Shown here: positions 35,750 to 47,144 of the stretch, in pieces
Layout: every line of letters begins with the position of its first letter
Numbering within the stretch: the first letter of the stretch is position 1
Origin: Sycobia sp. Sy_11
Lineage: Eukaryota > Arthropoda > Insecta > Hymenoptera > Epichrysomallidae
NCBI GenBank assembly: GCA_018907035.1
Contig: JACCIC010000038.1
Span: forward strand, 1,281,501-1,345,500
Direction: 5' to 3'
Length of the DNA: 64,000 bases
Notes under the pieces: model-generated
Seen by the model: the letters and a program-made list of their open reading frames with translations, nothing else
Told to the model about the DNA's origin: nothing
The model's database searches: none
Made by a program: the position numbers and the translations under genes

Positions 35750-36660
35750 ATGTGGTCAAAATGTGATATTTGTTCACGTGAAAGTCACTTACCATCGGAG
35801 TGTGCGATTTTTAGAAGGAAAAATATTAAAAAGCGTTAGTTTGTTTTCTTTAGGTTTTATTTATCTAAAAACGGGACATTCACATATTACATAACACATT
35901 ATTACATAATTTTCAAGATTCAAGCGAAATCAATAACTCTAATAATTTAGTCAGAAATCTATCGGATAATTAAATGTTCAACGAGCGTGTTATACCGGGT
36001 CTACTTCACAATGACTAGGAGACAATAAAATATTTTTAAAAATGTTACCTGTATATAACTAAATAGGTACTAAAAAGGTAACACTTCAAAATTTTCAAAA
36101 AATAGATATAGAAATCATAGGCTCATTCGGTAGAAATAAAATAAATGATGCTGTTATTGCAAACTCTTTGAATCTTCCGACTCAAACCATAAATCATGCA
36201 CTCTTAGAACAAATTTATAATACTACTAAAATAAAAATTGAATCTTATTTTAACGTTAACATTACATATTAATTGGTCAAGATAATTGGCATTTGATTAT
36301 TACGAAAGAGCTTAAAAAGATAGAAAACACCGAATTAGCTTTATCACATACAGTGCTCGGTTGTTCCGCACATGGATATAATAAAATAATAAATGTGCAT
36401 GTATAATAATTTTAATATAAAAGAATTTTCCTAGCAAACTCATGTATTTGTGCTTCAAATTAACGCAGAAAGCGAAATTGTGTTAAATAAATTAATGATA
36501 GATTATTTTAGATTAGGTTTATTAGCTGTTACAGAAAATTGTAAGCGGAGAAATGGAAATGAAAAGGAGATCAAAATTCTTGAAGAAGCAAGCGTCAAAA
36601 TAGATCATTTTTGGGAGACAGGTCTATTATGGAAAGATGAAAAAAACCGAATATAGACAA
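35750..36660 (+). pseudogene. BEL/Pao gag zinc knuckle and protease remnants
   Basis: At about 35753-35815 one frame gives CDICSRESHLPSEC, a Cys-x2-Cys-x4-His-x4-Cys knuckle. At about 36270-36370 another gives DNWHLIITKELKKIEN and then ALSHTVLGC, the conserved end of the BEL/Pao protease. At 36450-36656 a frame ending FWETGLLWKDEKNR matches the segment ahead of the RT. They lie in several frames with intervening stops. Confidence 0.7.
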
Positions 36661-38030
36661 TTTTTTAACCGCGCGAAAACGACTAGTTTTACTTGAGATC
36701 GCGATCCGAGATATGCTCAATTATATTATAAAGAACTGAAATGTTTTTTAGATCTTGGTTACGCGAAAAAAGATGACAAAAAGATTGGTCGATCGCTAGT
36801 TTAGTATTTACCTCATTTTGGAGTACTAAATCCTAATAAACCTAATAAAATGCGATTGATATTCGATGCGGAAGTTAAAACAGCTTGAGTTAGTTGTAAT
36901 GATCAGTTTGAAACAGGCCCTGATTTATTAAAGTCTTTACCGGGAATTCTTATATGATTTAGGTAATATGCTATAGCATTGAAAAGTATTTCAGACATGT
37001 TCTACACGTAAAAAAGAAGGGAAATGATCGCAAAGTGCAGAGATTCTTATAGCGCTGTACGAATAGAAAAAGAAATCCCAACGAGTACGAAATGAATATA
37101 TCAATTTTCGCTGTGAAATCTTCTTCACGCAGTGCTATATTTATTAGAAATAAGAGTACTAATAATTTCGAAAAATGTTATCCTGATGCATACAAAAGCA
37201 TTGTAAATAACAGCTACATGGACGACCTTTTGACGAGTAGAATTTCCAAATGAGAAGCTGTAGATCTTGTTGATAATATAATTAAAATAAATGCAGAAGC
37301 CGGTTTTGCTATGCACGGTTGGGCGTGTAATTCTAAACATGTATTAAAGCATATATCAAACAAAAATGAAAATTTGCACGAGCATCTAATGCGATTATGC
37401 AATAAAGGAGCAGAGAAAGTTTTAGGGATTTTTTAGAAAACTCCAGTAGATGTTTTAATGTTGAATTTAAAATATTCTGAATGAAATTTCTGATGACCAA
37501 AGCAAACCGGCAAAATGAATAATTTTATGTGTGATAATGTCTATTTTCGATCCTCTTGGTCTATTGGCACCGTTTACTATACAATCAAAAATTCTAATGC
37601 AAAAGATTTGGAAAAGCGGCTTACGATGGAGTGATAAAATAAGAAATGACGAGTATATCGGCTGGTTATCGTGGTTTTCAAAAATTATGAAAATAAAAAA
37701 TTATAGCATAACGCAATGCTTCGCTCCTCCAAAATTCGTTGCAGAAGAAAACACATTTACATATATTTTGTAATGTAAGTTTGTTAGCATACGCGGCAGC
37801 TGCATATATACGTACAGAAATTTACGGAAGAGCCTCGGTATGCTTAATAATGGCGATAAGTAAAGTAGCCCCTTGAAAACCTTTAAAATTCCGCGATTAG
37901 AATTATAAGCGACGTTACTTGGTAATCGATTTGCCAAATATATTGAAAATGAAATTGAAGTTAAAAATTCACAACGTTTTTGTGGTTTGATTCATCGACC
38001 GTTATTTGCTGGACTAAATGTTTGTTTTTC
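36660..38030 (+). pseudogene. BEL/Pao reverse transcriptase and downstream pol remnants
   Basis: Recognisable pieces in order: RYAQLYYKELKCFLDLGYA, YLPHFGVLNPNKPNKMRLIF, FETGPDLLKSLPGIL, a YMDD box in NSYMDDLLTSR near 37215, then FDPLGLLAPFTIQSKILMQK (about 37540) and further pol fragments to LLGNRFAKYIENEIE. These are typical of BEL/Pao. Multiple stops and frameshifts, plus an apparent deletion between about 36960 and 37090, mean it is non-functional. Confidence 0.8.
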
Positions 38031-38397
38031 TATTATGTTTATATATTTTAAATATAGGTTAAGGAATTAAATTAATAGGAGTTTTTAATGCAGTCCGGAT
38101 TTAATCATTTAGATTTAATGTATATAATTATAATAAATGTATTTGAAATTATATGAAAAGTTGAGTTATAAATGATAATAATAAAAATTTAAAAATAAAT
38201 AAATAAAAGGCTATTTAAATCACTAATTATTAAGTATCCAGAGATTTAAAAATAAAAGATTAATATAAACAAAATATAGGATTACAAATGTTGACATATG
38301 AAATTTCTCCATCTTTAAGAAATTAAAAAAACAAAAGAAAATCTTTAATTTATATTAATTAATTCTAAATAAATAATATGATTAAAAAATTGTATTT

Positions 38398-38960
38398 ATG
38401 AAAATGTAATACTGTCAAATATATGTCCAGAAAGACAGTGGAAAATTTCGTAACAGTTTAAAAATAAAACTACAAATTAGTGTAATATTAAAGAAGCATT
38501 AGATATTTTCGTGACGCAACACTTGATTCAGTGCTATGATTGGAAAATACCATATGTTTCATATGTAAGAACATGTATTTTATGACGCCGGTGTCGTGAC
38601 CGGAAAACTAAAGGTTTTCGAAAGCTGTAACTTTGAATGTATGCTTTTACCTTGTGAAAAATCTAGGAATTTTCGAAAGCTGAAAATTCTATAAAAGTAT
38701 AGAGATAAAAACGCCAACTCCACAAAGATAGAGAAAGATTCCATTAAGATTTGAAATATTCCGGACCATAAGGCTGCGAGGTGAAGCGTCTGAAAAGTTC
38801 AAATGCAGCTTTTAATTTTTTTCAAAACGCTTGCAATCAATGGATGGAGTAAACTATAAATACGTGAACACAACTAATACATGGGCTCTCTTTTCCACTG
38901 GCCATCTATCAGATAGGTTGTAACTATAATAAATAATAAAATTTTTTGGAATTTCACAAC
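38398..38960 (+). repeat. BEL/Pao relic, 3' LTR-like repeat
   Basis: Direct repeat of 35035-35530. It contains a TATA-like CTATAAATACG near 38850 and an AATAAATAATAAAA stretch near 38927-38942, consistent with promoter and polyadenylation parts of an LTR. Confidence 0.65.
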
Positions 38961-38970
38961 AGTTCATTTA

Positions 38971-39565
38971 TGTAAAGATCTCATTTAATCAATAGTACCT
39001 ATAAAGGAAAAAACTAAGACTTATATTTTCTGTCAATTTCAATTCAATCTATAAAAGTAAAATATAATAGACAACTTTTAATTATACACGGATGAAAATT
39101 GCTAAGTTTTCTAACAACATAAGGAGATGATCTTCTAATATAAGAAGAGTTATTAACAATTTCATTATTATTTCAAAAATAATTCAATTAATGAAGTTTT
39201 TCAAAATATAAAAATATAGTATTGTATTTCTGCTCATATTTTTGAATCTGCGCTCTGGTCTTTAAACGAGATTAGATGTATTTGTAATGAGAATAGAACT
39301 TAAAAGTAAATTATAATATAAACATAACAATTATATGAATCTAATTGTATCTAATAATTATTATGTAACTAATAGAATGAATACATTGATTCAATAATCT
39401 AAATATCATAAAAATATTATTGAATCTTTCGTTGAGTCTAATGTTTTTAGTAAAATTTATACGAAAATTATGTTATTATTACTGCCCCATCTTCAGTGCC
39501 TACCTTTTTGAAGACATTATTTCTAAATTATTTCAACTCGACCGGATAAGACTTATAATACTAAT
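38971..39565. other. AT-rich sequence left of the giant palindrome
   Basis: No feature recognised. Its right limit is the outer edge of the left palindrome arm. Confidence 0.6.
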
Positions 39566-39999
39566 AAATAATTAATATAAATAATTAAAATAAATAACTA
39601 ATACTATAATAAATAAATCACTGTATTGTATACTTGTGCTAAGAAATTGAGCATGAAGCATATATTAAACCAAAATTGCTGAATCATACTTGCTAATATA
39701 GACGAGAGGGTACATTGGCCAGTAATAATACGGTCTATTACAATGATCAGCATGAATCGGATTACGGTTTCCATTGTATATCCGATAACTTACATCGACT
39801 TAAACAATCGATTAGTCAGGCATATTATTTACCGCGAATAATTGGAATTATTTACGAGTAACGACATCGCTTATTGTTAAGCAATAGAATAATAATTTAG
39901 AATTGCCAGAATTAATAAAACTCAAATAATTCACTTTCATACAAATGCTTTACTTATATTAATAAATATTTTTATCAGTTTTACAATCTTTCTACTATC

Positions 40000-40512
40000 A
40001 TATATTATACTAAAATAATGGCAGTCAGACTGTCCTTGTTTATGATCACCCCCGAATAATCTGAAACATAATAAAACTTACTATTGAAAATAAATTCGAA
40101 CTAGATTAAAAATTAAAAATATTAAAAAAATGAAAATAAAAATAATAAAAATAATCAAAATAAGTTATAGTCTATGTTAACCAAGAATATTGTGTTTTTT
40201 TATAAATATTGTGTATATGTTAACAACATTTTTTAGTTTAGTACTTGAAGATGAACTTTAGCGGTTCGAAACGTCTGTCAACAAAATAAAATTTAAATTT
40301 AAGATAATGGGGGCAGTCCGGCTGTCCTTTGCTCAATTAGAATAAAAATTTATATTTATAATTTTTTTATTATTTTTATTTTTATTTTTTTATTATGTTT
40401 AATTTATAATCTAATTTTATTTTAGTTTTAGTAGTAAGTTCTATTTTAGATTCTTTGCAAGTGATCATAACTAAGGACATACTGACTGTTCTTATTTTAG
40501 TATAATATATCA
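40000..40512 (+). repeat. Penelope-type tail unit in the left arm
   Basis: An inverted pair bounds this unit: TACTAAAATAATGGCAGTCA near 40010 and, in reverse, near 40505. Inside, about 40246-40272, is GATGAACTTTAGCGGTTCG followed by AAACG, as at 8160-8475. It is nested within the palindrome arm, so it was present before the arms were duplicated. Confidence 0.6.
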
Positions 40513-41189
40513 TATCATATCATATCATATCATATAAAATCAAACTAATTTATAAAGACAAAGCGTGTTCTTGTTTGTACACGATAACCGAAAAAACTAC
40601 TGAACCGATTGTTCTGAAATTTGATAATATAGATTCTATATTATCTTGGGAAGGACATAGGCTATGTTTTTTATTGGAAATCATATTACTTCCATCAATA
40701 AATTAAGTTAATGGTTTGAAAATCAGTTTTACCAGCGGCCTCTAGGTGGCGTCTTGAATCACGAACATCAACTCAAAGTAGTTCGCTTAAAGTATTAAGA
40801 CCAGGCCAGCTCAAGACGAAAGTAGTATATAACGCTTATGGCGAGACATAACAAATCCCCCTCTTCCCCCCTTTGGCGCCAGTCCGAAGCAACCCCCCTC
40901 CAGTGTCTGGCGATTGTACTGAAATCTGACCCCATGTGATAAGAATGTTTTTATGGTTTTTTAATTGTTTTTATAGTTTTTTATTGCTTCGGCGGCGTCT
41001 GAAGGGGTGATAAGGGGGTGTCTCTCCATAAGCGTTTAGCGATTTATATGTGTGCATATGTATGTGTACATATGGGTATATATATATATTATATCTGTAT
41101 GTGCGTGCGTGCGTGCGTGCGCGCGCGCGCGTGTGTATGTGTGTGTATGTGTGTGTATGCACGCGCGCACGCATGGACACATGAAACGT

Positions 41190-41220
<31 letters not shown>

Positions 41221-41737
41221 GAGAGAGGGAGAGAGAGAGAGAGTCGTTGCGTCATCGGGCCGATAGCAGCTGGCTATCGGTCTCTCCGTTTTGTGCGGAT
41301 CTTCGCACCGAAGCTCGCCCGCTCTTCCTACCGGCCACCAGTGGCCGCGCGCCCTGGCTAAAAAATCTATCCGAATGACTAAGGTTTGAACGTTTTCCAC
41401 AAGGCTTCATTCGTGAAGGCTGCTCAGCGAATAAGCAGGAATTTACCCGCTGATATCAAATTTAGACCTGTTTCCTCTGAGGGTACATCATCGTAGCTTC
41501 TAGAATAATATCAACGTACGATTTCAAAAATGATAAATTGCTTCTCTTTTTTCGTGTATAGTGCATTTAAGATTCCCATGCATGATTTTTACGAATAACA
41601 ACTAGATATACATTTTTTTAAAAATAATTAATTATTACACATTTTTATTTACACGCGGGATGATAAACGCATAGAATTAAAAATATCTACATTTATTAAA
41701 ATATTCGATTACATTTTTCTGTATAAAAAATTAATTT

Positions 41738-42292
41738 TTACAATAATTTCATCATCGATGTACACGATTGATTACATAATCCAGCCCCGATAGAGTTGAT
41801 GCGAGGATACGCATTTATTCGTAAGCGGGATTTCTTAGATTTTTTTCTTAGTTTTTTGATAATGTCTTTATACAACACTTCTACCAACGAGTCGTTGCGC
41901 CGTGTATTTTTCGTGTAAATTTTACAGTAAGAGCGCAAAAAACGACCGGTACACATAAAATAAAGAAACGCAATGCAATATTCACCGCACACTTGCGAAT
42001 CGAAACTTTGAATTTGTTTTTTATTCCATTCGTATCTTACACAATTACTCTTGAGTCATTCAAGATGATATGTCGATGTTGGGGGAAGATCATAGCTATC
42101 GAAGTAGTTTCCGTAACCGTTTTTATCTATGTAGAAAGCAATCCAGTGTGAACCAGGTTTGTTGGAGGTATCTGTGTTTGATATTACTGCAGCAGGAAGA
42201 TTCAAGCGATTAGGTATATGATCCGCCGCATATACACCAACGGAATTGGGTATTACATCTCTTAGAACCTGCATAATCTCTTTTGTATTCAT
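41738..42292 (-). pseudogene. Adenain-like cysteine protease, left arm
   Basis: Mirror copy of the protease at 45391-45945, starting at the ATG at 42292 and interrupted by the same TGA (42056-42058). GSHWIAFYID carries the catalytic His, YFDSYDLPP the acidic residue, and LVCGEYC the catalytic Cys. Confidence 0.78.
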
Positions 42293-42492
42293 GATCCCGA
42301 TATATCAGAGAATGATATTTCGTCACATTCCTCGGATTCGTCAACTTCGTCAATTCCAGCTTCACTAATAGAGTGAAAATTAACGTGTGATTTACGTTGC
42401 TGCTCTTGATAACTCAAAAGTACGGTATAGAAAGTTTCGCTGTGAACCGGTCGCGGATAATCTTTTTCAGGTACAACCGAATATAACCACAT
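42289..42492 (-). CDS. Small acidic ORF, left arm
   Basis: 67 codons from the ATG at 42492. The C-terminal half is acidic (DEVDESEECDEISFSD). Its stop overlaps the protease start as ATGA. I do not recognise a family. In the right arm the corresponding start codon is ATA, so only this arm keeps the ATG. Confidence 0.45.
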   Translation of the reverse strand: MWLYSVVPEKDYPRPVHSETFYTVLLSYQEQQRKSHVNFHSISEAGIDEVDESEECDEISFSDISGS

Positions 42493-42965
42493 TTTTAATT
42501 AAATGGCTCTTGAACAAAGTACAGTAATTTCTTTTATAATGAAATTTGCGCGATCCATGAACGTTACACGTATGAGCACGTGGAAAGAGGCGCTCGAGTC
42601 GATCAAAGCTAGGTGTATTGTATGTTTCGAGATTAGTTATACAACGTGTCATAGCTGATTCCAAATATTGAGCTTTTTCTTCACAACATACGTATATTCG
42701 TTAGGCTGCTCTAGCTATATTATATAGACGATACTCTAATTGATGCAGCGAAATTGAACCTTCGAACCAATGAATTCCGTGTAAATTTAAACTGCAATAA
42801 ATATTAGTCTTGCGTATATTGTTAGGTAAGTCTTTTAAAATTGCAACGCTGTTGTACAATTCAGTTACCGATGATCATGTCTTGCAATGATATAACAGCA
42901 ACTTCTTTTGGTTTAAACGCTTTATTGGCGTCGCGTAGACCTTGTATGTCGATTACGTAATCCAT
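42467..42965 (-). pseudogene. Conserved Polinton-associated ORF, left arm
   Basis: Mirror copy of 44718-45216, with the same frameshift. It differs from the right arm by one residue near the C-terminus (NVV against NMV). Confidence 0.6.
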
Positions 42966-43065
42966 TTCTTTTTATTGCTCCTGTCCGAAGAGTTTCACCG
43001 AAGGTAATGATGAATTTTACAAATGCATAGTACGAGCCACTCGATAGCTTTTCCTAGAGTATATT

Positions 43066-43251
43066 TCACATCGTCTGCAAACCTCTAGGTGATATTATAC
43101 CTATACTGTTCGGAATGAAGAAGTTATGCCGAAACATATATGAACACGCCGATGCTGCAGTTGACGCATTTAGAAAGGGATCCCTATCACCGAGAGAAAA
43201 AAAAATATTTCTAAAAACTAGGCAAGCACGTTTTAAAATTTCGACAATCAT
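43066..43251 (-). pseudogene. B-family DNA polymerase fragment B, left arm
   Basis: Mirror copy of 44432-44617. Confidence 0.65.
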
Positions 43252-43306
43252 CCGTCAATATTCAATAATTTATTTTCTTAAATCATAAACATAATTAAGC
43301 TATGCT

Positions 43307-43561
43307 TTATTGGACCGCAGGTAAAAAAAAATTTCTCTCTTCCTGTAACATAGAATCAACAGCGTAAAAATGAGCAGGCGAAAGCAGCCCCACATATTCT
43401 TGATTATTTGCTATATTAAATAAATGCGGAAAATAACCTTTATTATTATTGTTATGTAAACCAAGAGCAAAGGGTAAAGTATTTAATTTCATATGGAAAT
43501 AATTTAGAATATCAATAGATTTTCTGAGGAATTTGGATTTTGTAGCCCCGATCAGATTCAA
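43307..43561 (-). pseudogene. B-family DNA polymerase fragment A, left arm
   Basis: Mirror copy of 44143-44376. On this side the frame stays open about a dozen codons past the arm boundary into the spacer (NLIGATKSKFL), so the spacer next to the left arm probably holds the authentic upstream coding sequence. Confidence 0.7.
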
Positions 43562-44157
43562 TATTGTATCAAAATTTCAAGTTTACATTATAAAAAAAGA
43601 TTAATAGTACAGGCAACCTCTTTATTACTGCTTATCACAGAACCGCAAGCGTCAAACGGTATACTCACCGTAACCGTAAGTATTTTTATCGAAAATAACA
43701 ATCCAAATTCCTCTGCTCATATTGTAACTATCGGTATCCGTAAATAGACCAGCGTGTATGTGCTAAATTTTATCATAAATGTTTTTTACATTCACTCTGC
43801 GAACAAAAGAATGCCGAAGACCTAATTAAATGTCCAGCATGCAATTATGAATTTCTTCAGTGAAACTTCTCTCGGGAATCAGAAAAAATTCTAGAATCAT
43901 AAAGAAACGGTAGCAAAAAGGAGAAAAAAAATATTTGCGACTTTATTAAAATGTGTATTTTTTGTTCTAAAATGATACACTGTGATCGGTGTAGTCATGA
44001 GTGTGGAACGAATTGTAAATTATATATTCTAAATTTTGTTAAAAGCTACATAAATTAAGAGAACTTTTTGATATACCACCTATACGAGACAATGTGAAAA
44101 ACGGTAAAAACGAAGAATCTTTTTTGCAAAAATCTAGTAATTTTGCACTTAGTCCGA
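43526..44157. other. Palindrome spacer with cysteine-rich remnants
   Basis: Unique 632-bp centre. Short plus-strand frames encode Cys/His-rich pieces: CEQKNAEDLIKCPACNYEF (about 43798-43860) and CSKMIHCDRCSHECGTNC (about 43955-44020). These look like zinc-binding parts of a polymerase-associated protein, but the frames are too broken to name. The left edge continues polymerase fragment A. Confidence 0.5.
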
Positions 44158-44376
44158 AGAAAATCTATTGATATTCTAAATTATTTCCATATGAAATTAA
44201 ATACTTTACCCTTTGCTCTTGGTTTACATAACAATAATAATAAAGGTTATTTTCCGCATTTATTTAATATAGCAAATAATCAAGAATATGTGGGGCTGCT
44301 TTCGCCTGCTCATTTTTACGCTGTTGATTCTATGTTACAGGAAGAGAGAAATTTTTTTTTACCTGCGGTCCAATAA
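44143..44376 (+). pseudogene. B-family DNA polymerase fragment A, right arm
   Basis: Contains SIDILNYFHMKLNTLPFALG and KGYFPHLFNIANNQEYVGLL. In protein-primed B-family polymerases of Polinton-type elements a segment of this form (sLnFlpm...Fgl...KkGyFPHlFN...nqnYvG) links the exonuclease and polymerase domains. Only about 75 residues remain before a stop. The first codons (44143-44157) lie in the spacer and differ from the left arm. Confidence 0.72.
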
Positions 44377-44431
44377 AGCATAGCTTAATTATGTTTATGA
44401 TTTAAGAAAATAAATTATTGAATATTGACGG

Positions 44432-44617
44432 ATGATTGTCGAAATTTTAAAACGTGCTTGCCTAGTTTTTAGAAATATTTTTTTTTCTCTCGGTGATAGG
44501 GATCCCTTTCTAAATGCGTCAACTGCAGCATCGGCGTGTTCATATATGTTTCGGCATAACTTCTTCATTCCGAACAGTATAGGTATAATATCACCTAGAG
44601 GTTTGCAGACGATGTGA
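44432..44617 (+). pseudogene. B-family DNA polymerase fragment B, right arm
   Basis: Carries CLVFRNIFFSLGDRDPF and ASACSYMFRHNFFIPNSIGI. This fits the conserved block shortly downstream of fragment A in the same polymerases (fR-x-lF...DPF...tiASac...fR-x-x-fl...igiip). It lies in a different frame from fragment A with stops between. No catalytic DTD-type motif was found, so most of the palm is missing. Confidence 0.66.
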
Positions 44618-44717
44618 AATATACTCTAGGAAAAGCTATCGAGTGGCTCGTACTATGCATTTGTAAAATTCATCATTACCTTCGGTGAAACTCTTCGGAC
44701 AGGAGCAATAAAAAGAA

Positions 44718-45216
44718 ATGGATTACGTAATCGACATACAAGGTCTACGCGACGCCAATAAAGCGTTTAAACCAAAAGAAGTTGCTGTTATATCATTGCA
44801 AGACATGATCATCGGTAACTGAATTGTACAACAGCGTTGCAATTTTAAAAGACTTACCTAACAATATACGCAAGACTAATATTTATTGCAGTTTAAATTT
44901 ACACGGAATTCATTGGTTCGAAGGTTCAATTTCGCTGCATCAATTAGAGTATCGTCTATATAATATAGCTAGAGCAGCCTAACGAATATACGTATGTTGT
45001 GAAGAAAAAGCTCAATATTTGGAATCAGCTATGACACGTTGTATAACTAATCTCGAAACATACAATACACCTAGCTTTGATAGACTCGAGCGCCTCTTTC
45101 CACGTGCTCATACGTGTAACGTTCATGGATCGCGCAAATTTCATTATAAAAGAAATTACTGTACTTTGTTCAAGAGCCATTTAATTAAAAATATGGTTAT
45201 ATTCGGTTGTACCTGA
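44718..45216 (+). pseudogene. Conserved Polinton-associated ORF, right arm (frameshifted)
   Basis: Begins MDYVIDIQGLRDANKAFKPK at the ATG at 44718, shifts frame near 44810-44820, and continues NLHGIHWFEGSISLHQLEYR, a stop, EEKAQYLESAMTR and TYNTPSFDRLERLF to a stop at 45214-45216. Proteins with this layout (vIDIqGf...fkpKEvav...hgI-x-W-x-G...K-x-x-yL) are common in arthropod genomes beside Polinton-like genes. The function is unknown to me; an RNase H-like or nuclease fold is a guess. Confidence 0.62.
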
Positions 45217-45394
45217 AAAAGATTATCCGCGACCGGTTCACAGCGAAACTTTCTATACCGTACTTTTGAGTTATCAAGAGCAGCAACGTAAATCACACGT
45301 TAATTTTCACTCTATTAGTGAAGCTGGAATTGACGAAGTTGACGAATCCGAGGAATGTGACGAAATATCATTCTCTGATATATCGGGATCATGA
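45191..45394 (+). pseudogene. Small acidic ORF, right arm (start codon lost)
   Basis: Same frame as 42289-42492, overlapping the C-terminus of the preceding ORF in another frame. The first codon is ATA at 45191 instead of ATG. Its stop shares ATGA with the protease start at 45391. Confidence 0.42.
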
Positions 45395-45945
45395 ATACAA
45401 AAGAGATTATGCAGGTTCTAAGAGATGTAATACCCAATTCCGTTGGTGTATATGCGGCGGATCATATACCTAATCGCTTGAATCTTCCTGCTGCAGTAAT
45501 ATCAAACACAGATACCTCCAACAAACCTGGTTCACACTGGATTGCTTTCTACATAGATAAAAACGGTTACGGAAACTACTTCGATAGCTATGATCTTCCC
45601 CCAACATCGACATATCATCTTGAATGACTCAAGAGTAATTGTGTAAGATACGAATGGAATAAAAAACAAATTCAAAGTTTCGATTCGCTAGTGTGCGGTG
45701 AATATTGCATTGCGTTTCTTTATTTTATGTGTACCGGTCGTTTTTTGCGCTCTTACTGTAAAATTTACACGAAAAATACACGGCGCAACGACTCGTTGGT
45801 AGAAGTGTTGTATAAAGACATTATCAAAAAACTAAGAAAAAAATCTAAGAAATCCCGCTTACGAATAAATGCGTATCCTCGCATCAACTCTATCGGGGCT
45901 GGATTATGTAATCAATCGTGTACATCGATGATGAAATTATTGTAA
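45391..45945 (+). pseudogene. Adenain-like cysteine protease, right arm
   Basis: One frame of 184 codons with a single in-frame TGA at 45625-45627. Before it, GSHWIAFYIDKNG carries the catalytic His and NYFDSYDLPP the acidic residue. After it, QSFDSLVCGEYCIAFLYF carries Gln and Cys. The triad order and spacing match the adenovirus-type (C5) maturation proteases found in Polinton/Maverick elements, where they are thought to process capsid proteins. A basic C-terminal tail follows (KKLRKKSKKSR). The stop separates His/Asp from Cys, so the product is dead. Confidence 0.8.
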
Positions 45946-46444
45946 AAATTAATTTTTTATACAGAAAAATGTAATCGAATATTTTAATAAATGTAGATAT
46001 TTTTAATTCTATGCGTTTATCATCCCGCGTGTAAATAAAAATGTGTAATAATTAATTATTTTTAAAAAAATGTATATCTAGTTGTTATTCGTAAAAATCA
46101 TGCATGGGAATCTTAAATGCACTATACACGAAAAAAGAGAAGCAGTTTATCATTTTTGAAATCGTACGTTGATATTATTCTAGAAGCTACGATGATGTAC
46201 CCTCAGAGGAAACAGGTCTAAATTTGATATCAGCGGGTAAATTCCTGCTTATTCGCTGAGCAGCCTTCACGAATGAAGCCTTGTGGAAAACGTTCAAACC
46301 TTAGTCATTCGGATAGATTTTTTAGCCAGGGCGCGCGGCCACTGGTGGCCGGTAGGAAGAGCGGGCGAGCTTCGGTGCGAAGATCCGCACAAAACGGAGA
46401 GACCGATAGCCAGCTGCTATCGGCCCGATGACGCAACGACTCTC

Positions 46445-46475
<31 letters not shown>

Positions 46476-47144
46476 ACGTTTCATATGTCCATGCGTGCGC
46501 GCGTGCATACACACACATACACACGCGCGCGCGCGCACGCACGCACGCACGCACATACAGATATAATATATATATATATACCCATATGTACACATACATA
46601 TGCACACATATAAATCGCTAAACGCTTATGGAGAGACACCCCCTTATCACCCCTTCAGACGCCGCCGAAGCAATAAAAAACTATAAAAACAATTAAAAAA
46701 CCATAAAAACATTCTTATCACATGGGGTCAGATTTCAGTACAATCGCCAGACACTGGAGGGGGGTTGCTTCGGACTGGCGCCAAAGGGGGGAAGAGGGGG
46801 ATTTGTTATGTCTCGCCATAAGCGTTATATACTACTTTCGTCTTGAGCTGGCCTGGTCTTAATACTTTAAGCGAACTACTTTGAGTTGATGTTCGTGATT
46901 CAAGACGCCACCTAGAGGCCGCTGGTAAAACTGATTTTAAAACCATTAACTTAATTTATTGATGGAAGTAATATGATTTCCAATAAAAAACATAGCCTAT
47001 GTCCTTCCCAAGATAATATAGAATCTATATTATCAAATTTCAGAACAATCGGTTCAGTAGTTTTTTCGGTTATCGTGTACAAACAAGAACACGCTTTGTC
47101 TTTATAAATTAGTTTGATTTTATATGATATGATATGATATGATA

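Larger units (their letters stand above)
35031..38970 (+). mobile_element. BEL/Pao LTR retrotransposon relic
   Basis: Direct repeats at 35035-35530 and 38398-38960 flank an internal region with gag zinc-knuckle, protease, RT and RNase H-side remnants in BEL/Pao order. No integrase was recognised between about 38030 and 38398. The internal region is about 2.9 kb, so much is deleted. Stops and frameshifts are dense, making this one of the oldest elements here. Confidence 0.75.
39566..43525 (-). mobile_element. Polinton/Maverick-like sequence, left palindrome arm
   Basis: From outside in: AT-rich end, Penelope-type tail unit (40000-40512), an (ATATC)n run (about 40506-40540), a block with AAAACTACTGAACCGATTGT (about 40594) of a kind widespread in arthropod transposons, a GC-richer block at 40860-41400 with TG and GA microsatellites (41100-41243), then minus-strand ORFs from 41738 inward to the polymerase fragments. 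The microsatellites are longer here than in the right arm. Confidence 0.8.
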
